From Cyanomargarita calcarea GSE-NOS-MK-12-04C (lineage in GTDB: Bacteria > Cyanobacteriota > Cyanobacteriia > Cyanobacteriales > Nostocaceae): a DNA stretch of 61,209 bases. The DNA is taken from the NCBI GenBank assembly GCA_019359595.1, contig JAHHGZ010000045.1, forward strand, positions 1-61,209, read 5' to 3'. Positions within the stretch are counted from its first letter, which is position 1; each line of letters opens with the position of its first letter. This document shows, piece by piece, positions 35,393 to 46,227 of the stretch. The notes below the pieces were generated by a model. The model ran no database searches and was not told the DNA's origin. It was given only the letters and a program-made list of their open reading frames with translations. Made by a program: the position numbers and the translations under genes.

Positions 35393-38053
35393 TCACAACC
35401 AATTTCCAATCAACACATAGGCAGACCAAAAACTAGGGGAGTTATAGTTAGGATGATTCAGCAACTGTAGTTGAGCTAACCGGAGAGCTTCAGCTTTGCT
35501 GATGTTGGGGCTATTTAGTTCTTTATAAAAGGCTCCCACAAATAAGGCAGTAGACTCGTCATCAATCTGCCACAAGGAAGCTACAGTACTGCGTGCCCCT
35601 GCCCTGACTGCAGCCCCAGCCAGTCCTAAAGCGGCCCTGTTGTCTCCGGCTGCTGTCTGACAAGCGCTTAAAACTAATAATTGCACGGCTTCTGGTCTGG
35701 TTTCATCCCGACTGCTGAGGATGGTGTCAAATTGGGTGACGTTGATTGGTCCATCGGCTGCCAAAATAAAGGTTTTTTCGCGACGGGAGCTAAATTCACC
35801 GTGGGTTGCTAAATGTACGATGTTGAAAGGTGCGGTATTAAATTTGTTTTCTAATGCCTTTCTGGTGAACTGTCCATCCAAAAGGCTGGTTGTTGATACT
35901 CCCGCTTTGGTAATCGAGTTAATTTCCGCTTTGATGGCGGGTAATGATGGATAGTTGGAGTATTCTGCTGGTGGGTCGGTAAGTCCAGCAGTCAGGGCAT
36001 TGAGTCGTTCTTTTACTAGGGGTCTGGGGTCTTGGAGTTGCAAACCGACGCTGAGGGCGATCGCATATTTCTCTACTAAAAATTGCTTGCCGTCATACAG
36101 TGCCGCCATCGGTACGTTTCGTAACGCGCCATCTAGTACAAACACTAAGGTCTTAACGCCACTTTGGGTTAGTTGCGCTTCAATGGGTTTAACCAGCCAG
36201 TTATAAACTTGCTGTGAATCGGCTTGCACTGCCCTGATAGCCGGGGGTTTAACAAGATTTTGTCGCAACTGTGCCAATGTTTTTTCCACCTCTGCTTGAG
36301 GAATTTTAGTGGTGTAGTGCCGCAGTGATTGTTTGGGAATTTTGACAATTACCTGAAGTTCATCGGGAAGAATAATCGGGTAAAGAATAGCAGCAGTGGG
36401 GTTATCTTGGTCTACGACTCTATCGATGGGTACTTTTTGACCTTGCAAACAAGCTTCCCGAAAGAAGTTGTCGAGTTCCGCTAACTGTAACGCCTCCATT
36501 CTTTGACGGGCTTTGTCTAAAGTTTTGGCATCTGGTTCACCTTGCTGAGATTGCAACAGTAATTCTACTGATTGGCGATAGACAGGTTCTACACTTTCTC
36601 GAAACGTAAATTGAACATCTTGATTGACTGCTACTAAGTCGCTGCGCAGAGATTGGAGAGTTTCTGTAGCTGCATCATAAGCGGCAATCGCTCCTTTAAT
36701 ATCTTTCTGCGCCTTCAATAACCGTCCTAATTGCCAAGAAGCTCGGTAACTAATATCCGGTGCATTACTCGCCTGTGCCAACATTAATGCCTGCTGGGTG
36801 AGCTTTTGCGCTTCTGATAATTGCTGTGTCTGTTCGTACAAACCACCCAAATTCAACAACCCGTAGGCTTCGGCTCGTTTGTCACCCAAACTGCGCGATT
36901 GTTGGATGGCAGTAGCCAGGAGGAGAGCGGAAGGAGTGAGGAGTGAGGAGTTAGGAGTTAGGAGTGAGGAGTTAGGAGTTGGGAGGGTCGAGTTGGGGGT
37001 TGGGAGTGAGGAGTTAGGAGTTATGAGTGAGGAATTCAAAACTCCTAACTCATAACTACTAACTCTCATCAAGAAGAAGGCAAAGTTAATCCGTGCATAA
37101 ATAGCGGCACGGCTGGGGGGGAGTTGTTCGATTTGGCTTTGAATTGGGGGTATTAAGATTTGGGCTTGTGCTGTTTGTTTGTCTTCGATGAGCAGACTGA
37201 GGTGATTGAGTTGGGCTTGAATTTTGGTTATTGGGGAGGGCGATGTTTTAATTGTTTGTTGATAGTAGGCGATCGCTTGCGGTTTTTGTTGCAATGCCCG
37301 CGCATTATTACCCAAACTCAACAGACTTGCGCCAATCTCTGCCGGAGATTTTAGATTTTGGGCTATCTGCAAACTTTGCTCCAAAGCTTGGCGGGAGTTT
37401 TCAAAATCCCCTACTAGCTGGAGGGCATCACCAAGCGATCGCAATCCGACTATTTTTTCTAATGAGTCTGGTTGCTTTTGTAATATTTGATTTAACTCAA
37501 TCAGTGTTTTTATGGCGTTACGATAATTGCCTTTCATTCGTAAAGCCTGAGCTAGATTGATTCGCGACCTAACTATCCCACTTTTGTTATTTGCCTGGGT
37601 ATAAATTTTTTCTGCTTGTTGCCAAGTAGCTTGGGCATCTTCCACTTGTCCCATTGCCAGTTGCAAACGTCCTTGGATATCCAGAGTTTGCCCTAGTATC
37701 TCCAGATTTTTACCATCAAGCAACTTCAAACTTTCGGCGATCGCCTGTTTTGCTTGACTAATCGCCCCCAATTGTTGATATGCCAATGCTAAATTACTGA
37801 GAGTGGCTGCTTGACTAAGTTTATTTCCCTGTTTCTGGTAATCTGAAGCAGCTTGTTGCAACACCTGCACTGCCTCAGCATAACGCCCGGAATCATACAG
37901 TATTTTACCCTGTTCTACTGTTTGGATGGAGGTAGTGGGGAGTTGTGCTAATACGGGTGAATTGAGGACGCACAGCAAAGCCAAAAGAAAGTAAAAAGCC
38001 TTCTTTAAAAAGGGTTGCCAACAATTGAAAAATATAAACCGTTTTCTTGCCAT
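35393..38053 (-). CDS. exported TPR protein with C-terminal CHAT domain
   Basis: The 886 residues start with a signal peptide (about 1-36, ending VLAQ). A tetratricopeptide array (about 50-470) follows, then the CHAT caspase-like domain (about 590-886) with His in NIVHLATHGEFS and Cys in LLVLSACQTAAGDNRAALGL. Such TPR-CHAT proteins commonly accompany two-partner secretion genes in cyanobacteria and may process or guard the secreted protein. Residues about 330-374, a repeat rich in Ser, Leu, Thr, Pro and Asn (SLLTPNSSLLTPS), come from an inserted dispersed DNA repeat. The start overlaps the end of tpsB by 49 nt. Confidence 0.9.
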   Translation of the reverse strand: MARKRFIFFNCWQPFLKKAFYFLLALLCVLNSPVLAQLPTTSIQTVEQGKILYDSGRYAEAVQVLQQAASDYQKQGNKLSQAATLSNLALAYQQLGAISQAKQAIAESLKLLDGKNLEILGQTLDIQGRLQLAMGQVEDAQATWQQAEKIYTQANNKSGIVRSRINLAQALRMKGNYRNAIKTLIELNQILQKQPDSLEKIVGLRSLGDALQLVGDFENSRQALEQSLQIAQNLKSPAEIGASLLSLGNNARALQQKPQAIAYYQQTIKTSPSPITKIQAQLNHLSLLIEDKQTAQAQILIPPIQSQIEQLPPSRAAIYARINFAFFLMRVSSYELGVLNSSLITPNSSLPTPNSTLPTPNSSLLTPNSSLLTPSALLLATAIQQSRSLGDKRAEAYGLLNLGGLYEQTQQLSEAQKLTQQALMLAQASNAPDISYRASWQLGRLLKAQKDIKGAIAAYDAATETLQSLRSDLVAVNQDVQFTFRESVEPVYRQSVELLLQSQQGEPDAKTLDKARQRMEALQLAELDNFFREACLQGQKVPIDRVVDQDNPTAAILYPIILPDELQVIVKIPKQSLRHYTTKIPQAEVEKTLAQLRQNLVKPPAIRAVQADSQQVYNWLVKPIEAQLTQSGVKTLVFVLDGALRNVPMAALYDGKQFLVEKYAIALSVGLQLQDPRPLVKERLNALTAGLTDPPAEYSNYPSLPAIKAEINSITKAGVSTTSLLDGQFTRKALENKFNTAPFNIVHLATHGEFSSRREKTFILAADGPINVTQFDTILSSRDETRPEAVQLLVLSACQTAAGDNRAALGLAGAAVRAGARSTVASLWQIDDESTALFVGAFYKELNSPNISKAEALRLAQLQLLNHPNYNSPSFWSAYVLIGNWL
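36931..37066. repeat. 'GGAGTTAGGAGT' dispersed repeat inside a coding region
   Basis: Degenerate units (GAGTTAGGAGT, GAGTGAGGAGT) run for about 110 bp and are followed by an inverted piece (ACTCCTAACTCATAACTACT). They keep the TPR-CHAT frame open. A related run lies before dnaN at about 26480-26510. Confidence 0.8.
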
Positions 38054-39780
38054 GAATTTTTCTCCCCAGAAATAGAAATTAGGGGAATGCCCCAGTCAAA
38101 GCGCACTGTGAGACGGTCTTGGAGTTGGAAGCGCAACCCTAAACCTAAAGATACCAATGTATTGCTCCCCAAGTCGCGATTTACTGAATCTGGTCTTCCA
38201 GAACGGTTCCAAGCGGTGCCAAAATCAAGGAAGGGGGTAAGTTGTAGAAGGGTGTTGTTACGCTGATTGCGGGCAATGGGCACTCGGATTTCGGCAGAAG
38301 CAAAAATAGCGTTATCTGTAAGTAGGGCATCTTGGCGATAACCTCTAACTGTTTCCAAACCACCCAAACCTATTTGTTCGATTGCAACCAGGGGTCTATC
38401 TGCCAATTGCATATCTCCCCTCAATAATAATAAGGTATCAGGTGCTAACAAGCGCACCCATTGAGCTTGTCCTCTCCAAGTATAAAAACGGCTGTCGGGA
38501 GACGTTTCATTGATGGTCGAATCTAGGGCACCAAGTCCAATACTGAACTGAGAACGCAGGGCAAAGACATCTCGACTGCTGCGAGAAGTCCAATCTTGAA
38601 AAAAGCGTAAAGCTGTGACCCTTGTATTCCCATTATTATCTGCACCCAACGCTGGAAAGGCAATTTTATCCTCTAAGTAATTAGCTTGGCTTTCCCTGCG
38701 AGTTCCAGTTACACCAAGAGCGAATTCCTGCGTCGGTGTTTGTACTATGGGCTGGCGTAGCGTTAGTTCGTAGTAGTGAGAGTTAGATTCAATATCGAGG
38801 ACGTTGAAAGGTCTTTCGATAACGTTACTGTCAGAGGTGCCGTAGTTGAATGCAATAGTGCCATTGCGGGCATTAATTGGTAGAGTGTAACCTAAATCTA
38901 AGCTGTTGCTCCCATCAGTATTGGTGTAGATAGCGTTGATGTCATCACCCAATCCTAAGAGATTGGCTTCACTAATTTGGATTTGACGGCGAAAACTGCC
39001 AACACTAGGCGATCGCCCATTATCTAAAACTAACTGTGTATTAAATGTAAGAGCCTCCCGCACCCTGATTTCTAATAAACTCCCCCCCGGACTGGAACCC
39101 GCAGCAAGTTCTGCAGTGAGGTTTTCGATCAAAGGATTGAGTTGCAATATTTGCAATGCTTCTAACAGGCGATCGCGATTTAATGGTTTACCTGTAGCAA
39201 TAGCAATGCGACTGCGCACATAACCAGGATTCAATCTGCGGGTACCAGTAATTTTGATATCTTCCAGCCCACCCTCAATTACCCGAATTTCTACTACACC
39301 TGCTTGCAGTTTCTGCGGAGGGATAAATGCCCCAGATGTGATGTATCCTTTGTCTACGTAAAGTTTAGTAATTAACCCACGTATTTGAAAAAGTTCCGCC
39401 AGTGTTATCGGTTTTTTGATATAAGGTTCGGTAATTTTTGCAAAATCTTCTGGACTGAAGACCGTGCTACCTGTAACATTAAATTTTTTCACCACGATTG
39501 TTTGAGGAATTTCTCCAGGTGGGGCTTCCTCAGGGCTAGAGGGTGTAATGTTAGGCAGTAACTCCTCTGGTGGGGGTAGGCGAGATGGGGGTGATGGTTC
39601 TGGTAATGGCTGAGTTGAGGGTGGTTGATTTTCTCTTATATTGGGATTTGGAACTGTTGGAGTTGTGTTAATTACTTGAGCATGAAGTATTTCTACTTGA
39701 GTTAGGTTGGCGATCGCAATTAAGCCCAAGCAATACCAGTATCTATAGCTGCGCGATAAGTGTAAAAAATCATGTGACAT
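38005..39780 (-). CDS. two-partner secretion outer-membrane transporter (TpsB; ShlB/FhaC/HecB family)
   Basis: This outer-membrane barrel secretes the hemagglutinin-like TpsA encoded nearby. I take the ATG at 39780, which gives an uncleaved or signal-type N-terminus (RYWYCLGLIAIANLTQVEIL); the frame is open up to 39858. A proline-rich linker (about 45-85) is followed by two POTRA domains (about 90-235: VVKKFNVTGSTVFSPEDFAK, VVEIRVIEGGLEDIKITGTR). The 16-strand barrel follows (VQTPTQEFALGVTG, then LLQLTPFLDFGTAWN). The terminal residue is Phe (YFSIVGNPF), a BAM-type signal. The TPR-CHAT gene follows in the same operon. Confidence 0.93.
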   Translation of the reverse strand: MSHDFLHLSRSYRYWYCLGLIAIANLTQVEILHAQVINTTPTVPNPNIRENQPPSTQPLPEPSPPSRLPPPEELLPNITPSSPEEAPPGEIPQTIVVKKFNVTGSTVFSPEDFAKITEPYIKKPITLAELFQIRGLITKLYVDKGYITSGAFIPPQKLQAGVVEIRVIEGGLEDIKITGTRRLNPGYVRSRIAIATGKPLNRDRLLEALQILQLNPLIENLTAELAAGSSPGGSLLEIRVREALTFNTQLVLDNGRSPSVGSFRRQIQISEANLLGLGDDINAIYTNTDGSNSLDLGYTLPINARNGTIAFNYGTSDSNVIERPFNVLDIESNSHYYELTLRQPIVQTPTQEFALGVTGTRRESQANYLEDKIAFPALGADNNGNTRVTALRFFQDWTSRSSRDVFALRSQFSIGLGALDSTINETSPDSRFYTWRGQAQWVRLLAPDTLLLLRGDMQLADRPLVAIEQIGLGGLETVRGYRQDALLTDNAIFASAEIRVPIARNQRNNTLLQLTPFLDFGTAWNRSGRPDSVNRDLGSNTLVSLGLGLRFQLQDRLTVRFDWGIPLISISGEKNSWQENGLYFSIVGNPF

Positions 39781-40144
39781 AGCAAGAGATAGGTGACATA
39801 AAAGAAGCGAAGAGTTTTGAACGTGGGTGTTTTGAGCATCGACGAAAAAGTTCTGCACTTCGATAATTTTACGGGAATTGGGGTTCTTAGAGGAAGTTGA
39901 GCAATTTTCTCTATTTTTTGTCTCACCCCTGCCGGCAGGTCAGTAAAGTCGGGTGTGTTAGCGTTTCTCGTAACGCACCATCGATAACCTTTCGGTTTAC
40001 GCTCACTATAAAGGAAACACTAAAAGAAAACTCTACACCTGAAAATCATTTCTTATAGTGTTCAATTAAAGAATTATTTTAGTGGTAATTTTACAGATAT
40101 AACTCTCATGTAACATATGCTGATGCAGTAAAAAGACTCAGCCG
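39781..40144. other. divergent intergenic region with repeats
   Basis: It lies between the divergent tpsB and nuclease genes. It contains a CTGCCGGCAG palindrome and a GTGTTAGCGTTTCTCGTAAC dispersed repeat. I see no gene. Confidence 0.4.
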
Positions 40145-41116
40145 ATGACAAGATTTCCCTACGACCAGTTCGCCAAAGACTATCTGAAAGAACTGTTAGA
40201 AAACTTAGGTGAAGTAAAGACAGACAAAAAAGTACCAGCAGAAATCCGAGAGATTGATGTATACTTTGCACCATCACCCCATCCGTCCGAACGAATAGTA
40301 GAATTAGGGTTACTAGGACGATTTGCTGCGAAAGCTGGACTATTTGAACCGTTTAGAAACGCAGTTCAGCCTTTAGAAGTTTGCAGTTGTATGGGCAAAT
40401 TATTTTATACATTCGCCGAATTAGAACGTAAAAACCAACGGGATAAAACCCGCTTATCCTCAGAGGACTTACCTTTCTTGTGGATTTTATCACCCACAGC
40501 ATCCCCATCATTGTTAAATGGATTTAACACAGGACTTGACGAAGAAAACTGGGGTGCAGGAATATATTTTCTAGGCGACCATATTAAAACAGCAATTATT
40601 GCAATTCATCAACTACCCAGTACTCCAGAAACATTATGGTTGAGACTTTTAGGTAAAGGAGGAGTTCAACAAAGAGCGATCGATGAACTAGAAGCACTAC
40701 CTCCAGATAATCCCTTACGCAGCAAAGCAATTGATTTATTATTGAATTTAAGGACTACCTTGGAAGTTACCCAAGGCATAGATGACGAAGATAGAGGATT
40801 AATTATGTCATTATCACCGATTTATGAACAAAAGCTAGCAGAAGTTAGAGAACAAGGAATACAACAAGGAGTACAGCAAGGAGTACAACAAGGAATACAG
40901 CAAGGAATACAGCAAGGACTACAGCAAGGACTACAGCAAGGACTACAGCAAGAACGGCGTGGTGTCATTGAAAACTTGCTGCGATTAAAGTTCGGTTCGT
41001 TAGATGACGAGTTAAGCGCAATTATTGAGCCTTTGTTGACTTTGACACCAGAGGAATTTACACCGCTTTTAATACAATTAACACGATCCGAGTTGTTGAG
41101 CAGGTTTAATCGTTAG
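40145..41116 (+). CDS. Rpn-like recombination-promoting nuclease / DUF4351-type protein
   Basis: The 323 residues match the cyanobacterial transposase-like PD-(D/E)XK (Rpn) proteins: the start TRFPYDQFAKDYLKELLENL, EIREIDVYFAPSP with the acidic nuclease residues, a helical middle, and a C-terminal region (LLRLKFGSLDDELSAIIEPL) like DUF4351. In between, a low-complexity run of QQG(V/I/L) tetrapeptides (about 238-268) is encoded by a 12-bp tandem repeat. It is followed 87 nt later by a Uma2 gene. Confidence 0.75.
   Translation: MTRFPYDQFAKDYLKELLENLGEVKTDKKVPAEIREIDVYFAPSPHPSERIVELGLLGRFAAKAGLFEPFRNAVQPLEVCSCMGKLFYTFAELERKNQRDKTRLSSEDLPFLWILSPTASPSLLNGFNTGLDEENWGAGIYFLGDHIKTAIIAIHQLPSTPETLWLRLLGKGGVQQRAIDELEALPPDNPLRSKAIDLLLNLRTTLEVTQGIDDEDRGLIMSLSPIYEQKLAEVREQGIQQGVQQGVQQGIQQGIQQGLQQGLQQGLQQERRGVIENLLRLKFGSLDDELSAIIEPLLTLTPEEFTPLLIQLTRSELLSRFNR
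40855..40952 (+). repeat. 12-bp tandem repeat inside the Rpn-like gene
   Basis: Eight near-identical copies of CAAGGA(A/G/C)TACAG encode the QQG run. Slippage here would change the protein length by four residues per unit. Confidence 0.85.
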
Positions 41117-41202
41117 TACAAGTGTCAACGCTAAGTACTTAATGCAACCCATTAATTTAAGTTTTGTGAGTTCAATTGCGATTTGAAATCAGGAGAGGAT
41201 AA

Positions 41203-41865
41203 ATGGTGATTGCAGCACCAGAACCAAAAGCTGAGTTGCAGCCTATCGGGGAGCAGCGGGTAGTGCTTCGGGGCTTGTCCTGGGAAGCGTATCTACAAAT
41301 TCTGGATGCGCTGCCTCAAGCGCGTGGCTCTCGGTTGACTTATGACGATGGAGTGTTGGAAATTACCGTGCCTTTAGAAGATCATGAGTTTTCGGGTCGT
41401 TTAATTGAACGCTTCATCTTGACGCTGATTGAACTGATGGGAATGCGAATCAAGACGATGGGTTCAACGACCATGAACTACCCACAGGTCAAGAAAAGCG
41501 CAGAACCCGACAATGCTTATTACATCCAAAATCAACCGCTAGTCAAAGGTCGGAATGTGGATTTCAGCCAAGATCCACCTCCCGATTTGGTGGTTGAGGT
41601 GGATATTACTCACACAGACATTGCGAAAAACCAATTCTATGCCAGCCTTGGAGTTCCAGAATTTTGGCGGTTCAATGGTAAGATATGGCGGGTTTACCAG
41701 CTTCAGGAAGGGGTGTATGTGGAAGTTGAGGTCAGCCCCACGTTTCCTCAAGTGCCCAAAGAACGACTGTATGCATTTCTAGAGCAGGCCAAAGAGGATG
41801 AAATTGAAGCGATGCAGTCATTACGGGCTTGGTGGCAAAAGCAAAGACAGGAAAATGGAGACTAG
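41203..41865 (+). CDS. Uma2-family endonuclease
   Basis: The 220-residue protein is a second Uma2/DUF820 member, of a different subgroup from the one at 16454-17071. It shows [39 protein letters not shown], the acidic [20 protein letters not shown] and [11 protein letters not shown]. It ends in a glutamine/arginine-rich tail. It overlaps the end of the convergent tpsA by 4 nt. Confidence 0.85.
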   Translation: MVIAAPEPKAELQPIGEQRVVLRGLSWEAYLQILDALPQARGSRLTYDDGVLEITVPLEDHEFSGRLIERFILTLIELMGMRIKTMGSTTMNYPQVKKSAEPDNAYYIQNQPLVKGRNVDFSQDPPPDLVVEVDITHTDIAKNQFYASLGVPEFWRFNGKIWRVYQLQEGVYVEVEVSPTFPQVPKERLYAFLEQAKEDEIEAMQSLRAWWQKQRQENGD

Positions 41866-44800
41866 CGATCGCCACAAGATGCCGCTGACAACCAAGAACC
41901 GTGAGGATTCACAGTCGGGGCTTGCGCTACAAGGATGACATCACCTTTCCCATCCACTACCCAACCCTGTGCCTCTACAATTTCATTTTTAGGGGGATTG
42001 ACAAAAGTACGATTTTGTGGTAAAAACTTTTGTTCCCTATTGGGTAGTGTAATCCAATTAGCTAGAGCCTCTTCACCTGTCAAGGGTTCTGTAGGGCTGG
42101 CGGGTATTCCACCACGTCCGGTGGCGATAAAGGAACTGGTTTCCCGGCGGGGGTTGCAAGCTTGGGCTATTCGATTTGAGGGATCAACTAAGTTGGTGGG
42201 TAGAGGAACTAAGCCGCGACTGGGGTCAACGTCAGGAGTATTAATTGTCACTACACCATTGATGCCAAATTGCGAACTGGCGGTAATATCGCTTCTATTT
42301 GTGGAGCGTGGGCGATATTCTATCCCAAATATCCCTTGAGTGGTGATGTCAACTTTACCACCTGCACCTGTGAAGGCATTGGCGCTGATGTCGCTATTTT
42401 CTTGGGGAACGGCGATGATAAATGGGGTATTGATGTTAATATTTCCGCCATTTCCCCCTGCTTTATCGGTGCCGGCTGTGGTGGAAATTGCACTGTTACG
42501 ACGCAGGCTTAATAAGTCTTCCAGTTGTAATGTGATGTTGCCACCATCCACTGCTGTTGCTTCTCCTTGGATTCTCGCGTTGTCGAGAAGTACAGAAGCA
42601 GCCTGGATAGTAATATCTCCAGGGATACCAGGTTGAGTATTGCCGTTGCGGGGGTTGGACGATACGGATAGGATGGAATTGCGTAGCTGTAAATCAGAGT
42701 CAATTACAAAGTTGAGATTTCCACCCTTACCGCTACCTTGACTTTCACTGGCAATCGCTGTATTTTCCATTAAGAGTGAGTTAGCAGTCAAGTTGAGCGT
42801 GCCGGCATTTCCTTTCCCTTCGGTGTTAATGCCAATCCCCCCCCGGTTGCGGAATACTGCGTTGCCTGCTTTCAGAGTAATTTCTCCACCATTACCTGTA
42901 CCTCTGGTGCCGCTACCCAAACCACTGTTTACATTAGGAATATCATTATCAAATAATACTGAATTAGCTGTGACTTCAATCCGCCCAGCATTACCTATCG
43001 TTTGATTATCAAAGGTGCTGGTCGTGATGTTGGCATTGTTTCTCAACTCCAGAGAATCTGCATTCAGCTTGATTTCACCCGCTTGCCCTCTGCTACCTGT
43101 TTCGCTGGTGATCCCACTGTTTTCTGCCATGAAAAAACGTTTGGTATTAATTTCTATTTTTCCAGCATTACCTTGATTATTAACAGTTTTGACAGGAGTA
43201 CTGTTTCTATTGATTCCAGTATCGGTGCTAATACCAGCGTTGTTTCTCGCTCCAATAGAATTAGCGCTGATATTGATGATACCAGCATTTCCCATTCCTA
43301 ATGTATTGCTGGTAATAGCACTTTTGTTTTCAATATTCAGAGTATCAGTTTCTATTGTGACATTGCCAGCAGAACCATCTCCTTCAGTACTGCTGTCGAT
43401 GCTACCTTGAGATAAAAGTGAAATTGAATTAGCATTCAGGTTGACATTTCCACCTTTACCAATGTCGTTGGTGAAACTGCCAATACCACCACTTGTTAAC
43501 TCTATAGAATTGGCTTTGATAGTAACGTCGTCGGCATTGCCAGTCAAAGAGGTTTTAGTTTTGATAGCACTATCTTTGATGGCGAGAAAATCGGTATTAA
43601 TATTAATGAGTCCAGTATTTCCAGTTGATGATGCTTCGCTGTTGATCCCACCACTAGTTATGGTTAGGGTTTGACTATCGATATTGATGTTGCCAGCATT
43701 GCCACTACCGCTGGTTTTTGTATTAATGTTTCCTGAAGAGAGCGCCATAGCCCCAGCATTGTTAATATTAATTAATCCTGCGTTTCCCGTTGATGATGCT
43801 TCGCTGTTGATCTCACCACTAGTTACGGTTAGGGTTTTACTGTCGATATTGATGTTGCCAGCATTGCCACTACCGCTGGTTTTTGTATTAATGCTTTCTG
43901 AAGAGAGGACCATAGCCCCAGCATTGTTAATATTAATTGATCCCGCGTTTCCCCCTGATAACGTCTCACTATTGATGTTACCATTTATAGTTAGGGTTTG
44001 ACTGTCGATACTGTCGATATTGATATTGCCAGCATTGCCACTACCAGTTGTTTTCGTGTTGATGCTTCCTGAAGAGAGTGTCATAGCGGCAGCATTGTTA
44101 ATATTAATTGATCCTGTGTTTCCAGTTGATGATGCTTCGCTGTTGATGCCACCATTAGTTATAGTTAGGGTTTTACTGTCGATGTTGATGTTGCCAGCAT
44201 TGCCAATACCACTGGTTTTCGTATTAATGCTTGCTGATTCCAGGGTCATAGCCGGAGCATTGTTAATATTAATCGATCCTGCATTTCCCCTTGATGACGT
44301 CTCGCTGTTGATGCTACCACTAGTTACGGTTAGGGTTTTAGTGTCGATATTGATGTTGGCAGCATTCCCATTACCAGTTGTTTTCGTGTTGATGCCTGCT
44401 GAAGAGATTGCGATCGCACTAGCTTTTAAGTTAATGTCACCAGCATTATTATTAGTGGCGTTATCGCTTTTAATACTACCATTTTTGAGAGAGATATTAT
44501 CTGCAGTCGCAGTAAATTGTCCGCCGGCTGTCTGAAAGCTGCCATTGCTGATGTTGATATTACCCTTACCGGAATTGTCACTATCTGCTTGTAGTGACAC
44601 GTTGAGCAGACCGTTATCGGAATTAATTCCAAAATTATCTAATGTAATATCATTTGCTGCCTGTAGGGTCAGAGTCACCGGACTAGCTGTGGATTTGGTA
44701 ATCCCAAAACTTTGACCTGAAGAAATATTACCATCCTGACTACCTGTACTACCTGTGCTAATAGTTACGTTAGTTCCGGCTTCCAATTGACTTTGGATAT

Positions 44801-46037
44801 CAGAAATATCCACAACGGCACCATCCCCACTCGGAGTAAATATATTGGGATTTCCATCGTTAAAACTACCATTTGCCGTGCTGTCATATTTCAACGTGAC
44901 ATTGCGTGGGTCAATTAACCAAGTTCCACCCAAAGCCGTGGTAGCACTAGCATCAACGGTAATACCGGAAACATCCAAAAAGTTCGCCGATGATGTTTCA
45001 ATCAATCCACCCTTGCCTTGATGGGTACTCGCTTGCAAGGTTCCGTAAGCACGAGTTGAATTGTCACTCCAGACGACAATTGTACCGCCATCGCCTAATT
45101 TTAAAGCATTCGCTTGGATAGTGGCACTAGGACTAACGTAAGTTGCCTCGGCCCGACTCAATTCTCCCCGTCCTTGAAAATCTCCGCCTAATAAAACTTT
45201 ACCACCACCTGTAGCTCCATTCGCATTAATCAAACCACCTGAATCAAGAGCTACTTTATTACCCAGTAATTTCACTGTGCCACCCAACTCTAACGGGTTG
45301 GAGACATCAATAATTCCCGAAGAAATAGCAGTCCCATCAGAGAAACCGATTTGGTTCTGCGAGCTTAAAATTGAACCATTTTGTCCTAAACCAGCTTCAC
45401 CACCAGCAGCTAAAGTTATCTCACCACCACGGGAATGGAGTTCTCCGGTATTCAGGACACTTCCCCCGAGTAAAGTTAAATTTTGTCCTGGGTTGACATT
45501 GAGCTTACCCTGATTTACTACCTGTCCACCTCCAACTTGCAAACCGATAGGTCTACTGATGGTTAATAGGGGAGTTACGAGTGGGGAGCGGGGATTAGTG
45601 GTGAATTGGCTACCATCGGTAAACTTTAGGGTATTAGCTGTACTGGCAAGAAAAGAACCGCCAATATCCAAGCGGGCACCTGCACCAAATATAATCCCAT
45701 TGGAGTTCAATAGAAATAGATTAGCTGTACCGTTGGCACGAATTAAGCCATTAATATTCGAGACAGAATTCCCTGTAACCCGACTGATGATATTTTGAAT
45801 ATCAGGAGCGTTGTTGAAGAATGCCGTTCCCCCCGTGGGTAGGGAAAACTCCTGAAAACTGTGAAAGAGGTTGCCGATCGCTTGGGTTCCACCAGTGATG
45901 GTATGGACATTGCCCACTGTGGTTACATTAGAGTTGCTTGGCAGAGTGCGATCGCCAACAATTTGGGCAAGACTAGGAGAATGTGCGATCGCCCAAAAAA
46001 AGGCAAGATTTACGAAGAAGCGGGGATTTAGAACCAT
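41862..46037 (-). CDS. filamentous hemagglutinin-type exoprotein (TpsA)
   Basis: The 1391-residue secreted protein begins with a short signal (1-24, ending SLAQ) and the TPS secretion domain (about 30-300: [40 protein letters not shown]). A long beta-helix follows, rich in NAGNININ motifs. Residues about 545-810 are built of near-identical 55-residue repeats. The C-terminal 130 residues (ending [12 protein letters not shown]) are less repetitive. It is presumably exported by the TpsB at 38005-39780 and acts in surface attachment or contact. Confidence 0.92.
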   Translation of the reverse strand: MVLNPRFFVNLAFFWAIAHSPSLAQIVGDRTLPSNSNVTTVGNVHTITGGTQAIGNLFHSFQEFSLPTGGTAFFNNAPDIQNIISRVTGNSVSNINGLIRANGTANLFLLNSNGIIFGAGARLDIGGSFLASTANTLKFTDGSQFTTNPRSPLVTPLLTISRPIGLQVGGGQVVNQGKLNVNPGQNLTLLGGSVLNTGELHSRGGEITLAAGGEAGLGQNGSILSSQNQIGFSDGTAISSGIIDVSNPLELGGTVKLLGNKVALDSGGLINANGATGGGKVLLGGDFQGRGELSRAEATYVSPSATIQANALKLGDGGTIVVWSDNSTRAYGTLQASTHQGKGGLIETSSANFLDVSGITVDASATTALGGTWLIDPRNVTLKYDSTANGSFNDGNPNIFTPSGDGAVVDISDIQSQLEAGTNVTISTGSTGSQDGNISSGQSFGITKSTASPVTLTLQAANDITLDNFGINSDNGLLNVSLQADSDNSGKGNINISNGSFQTAGGQFTATADNISLKNGSIKSDNATNNNAGDINLKASAIAISSAGINTKTTGNGNAANINIDTKTLTVTSGSINSETSSRGNAGSININNAPAMTLESASINTKTSGIGNAGNINIDSKTLTITNGGINSEASSTGNTGSININNAAAMTLSSGSINTKTTGSGNAGNINIDSIDSQTLTINGNINSETLSGGNAGSININNAGAMVLSSESINTKTSGSGNAGNINIDSKTLTVTSGEINSEASSTGNAGLININNAGAMALSSGNINTKTSGSGNAGNINIDSQTLTITSGGINSEASSTGNTGLININTDFLAIKDSAIKTKTSLTGNADDVTIKANSIELTSGGIGSFTNDIGKGGNVNLNANSISLLSQGSIDSSTEGDGSAGNVTIETDTLNIENKSAITSNTLGMGNAGIINISANSIGARNNAGISTDTGINRNSTPVKTVNNQGNAGKIEINTKRFFMAENSGITSETGSRGQAGEIKLNADSLELRNNANITTSTFDNQTIGNAGRIEVTANSVLFDNDIPNVNSGLGSGTRGTGNGGEITLKAGNAVFRNRGGIGINTEGKGNAGTLNLTANSLLMENTAIASESQGSGKGGNLNFVIDSDLQLRNSILSVSSNPRNGNTQPGIPGDITIQAASVLLDNARIQGEATAVDGGNITLQLEDLLSLRRNSAISTTAGTDKAGGNGGNININTPFIIAVPQENSDISANAFTGAGGKVDITTQGIFGIEYRPRSTNRSDITASSQFGINGVVTINTPDVDPSRGLVPLPTNLVDPSNRIAQACNPRRETSSFIATGRGGIPASPTEPLTGEEALANWITLPNREQKFLPQNRTFVNPPKNEIVEAQGWVVDGKGDVILVAQAPTVNPHGSWLSAASCGDR
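43620..44400 (-). repeat. 165-bp tandem repeats in tpsA
   Basis: About four and a half copies of a 55-codon unit ([20 protein letters not shown], then SSTGNAG, [20 protein letters not shown], T-GSGNAG) lie head to tail. One copy carries an extra IDS duplication. The near-identity suggests recent expansion or gene conversion. Confidence 0.85.
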
Positions 46038-46227
46038 TAAATATATTTTTGTTAAAAGATGATTTTAGGACTAGAGTTTTGTGAATCTTATGGGGTAAGC
46101 TCTCTGGTTCTTCCATCTTATATTTTATAATGCCTGCCTACTTATTTAAAGTAATTTTTACAGGTGTATGGCAGTGGATAAGTCCGGGAATATTGCCGAG
46201 AGAACCTTGTAAACTTTTGATATAGTC

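Noticed and set aside
35224-35409. 61-codon minus-strand frame before the TPR-CHAT stop
   Set aside because: No recognisable features, and it overlaps the 3' end of the TPR-CHAT gene. Could be a small relic, but I cannot support it.
43620-44535. Long antisense frames over the tpsA repeats, and a CRISPR-like look of the regular repeats
   Set aside because: The frames mirror the repeat composition of TpsA. The repeats are continuous 165-bp coding units without unique spacers, so no CRISPR array.
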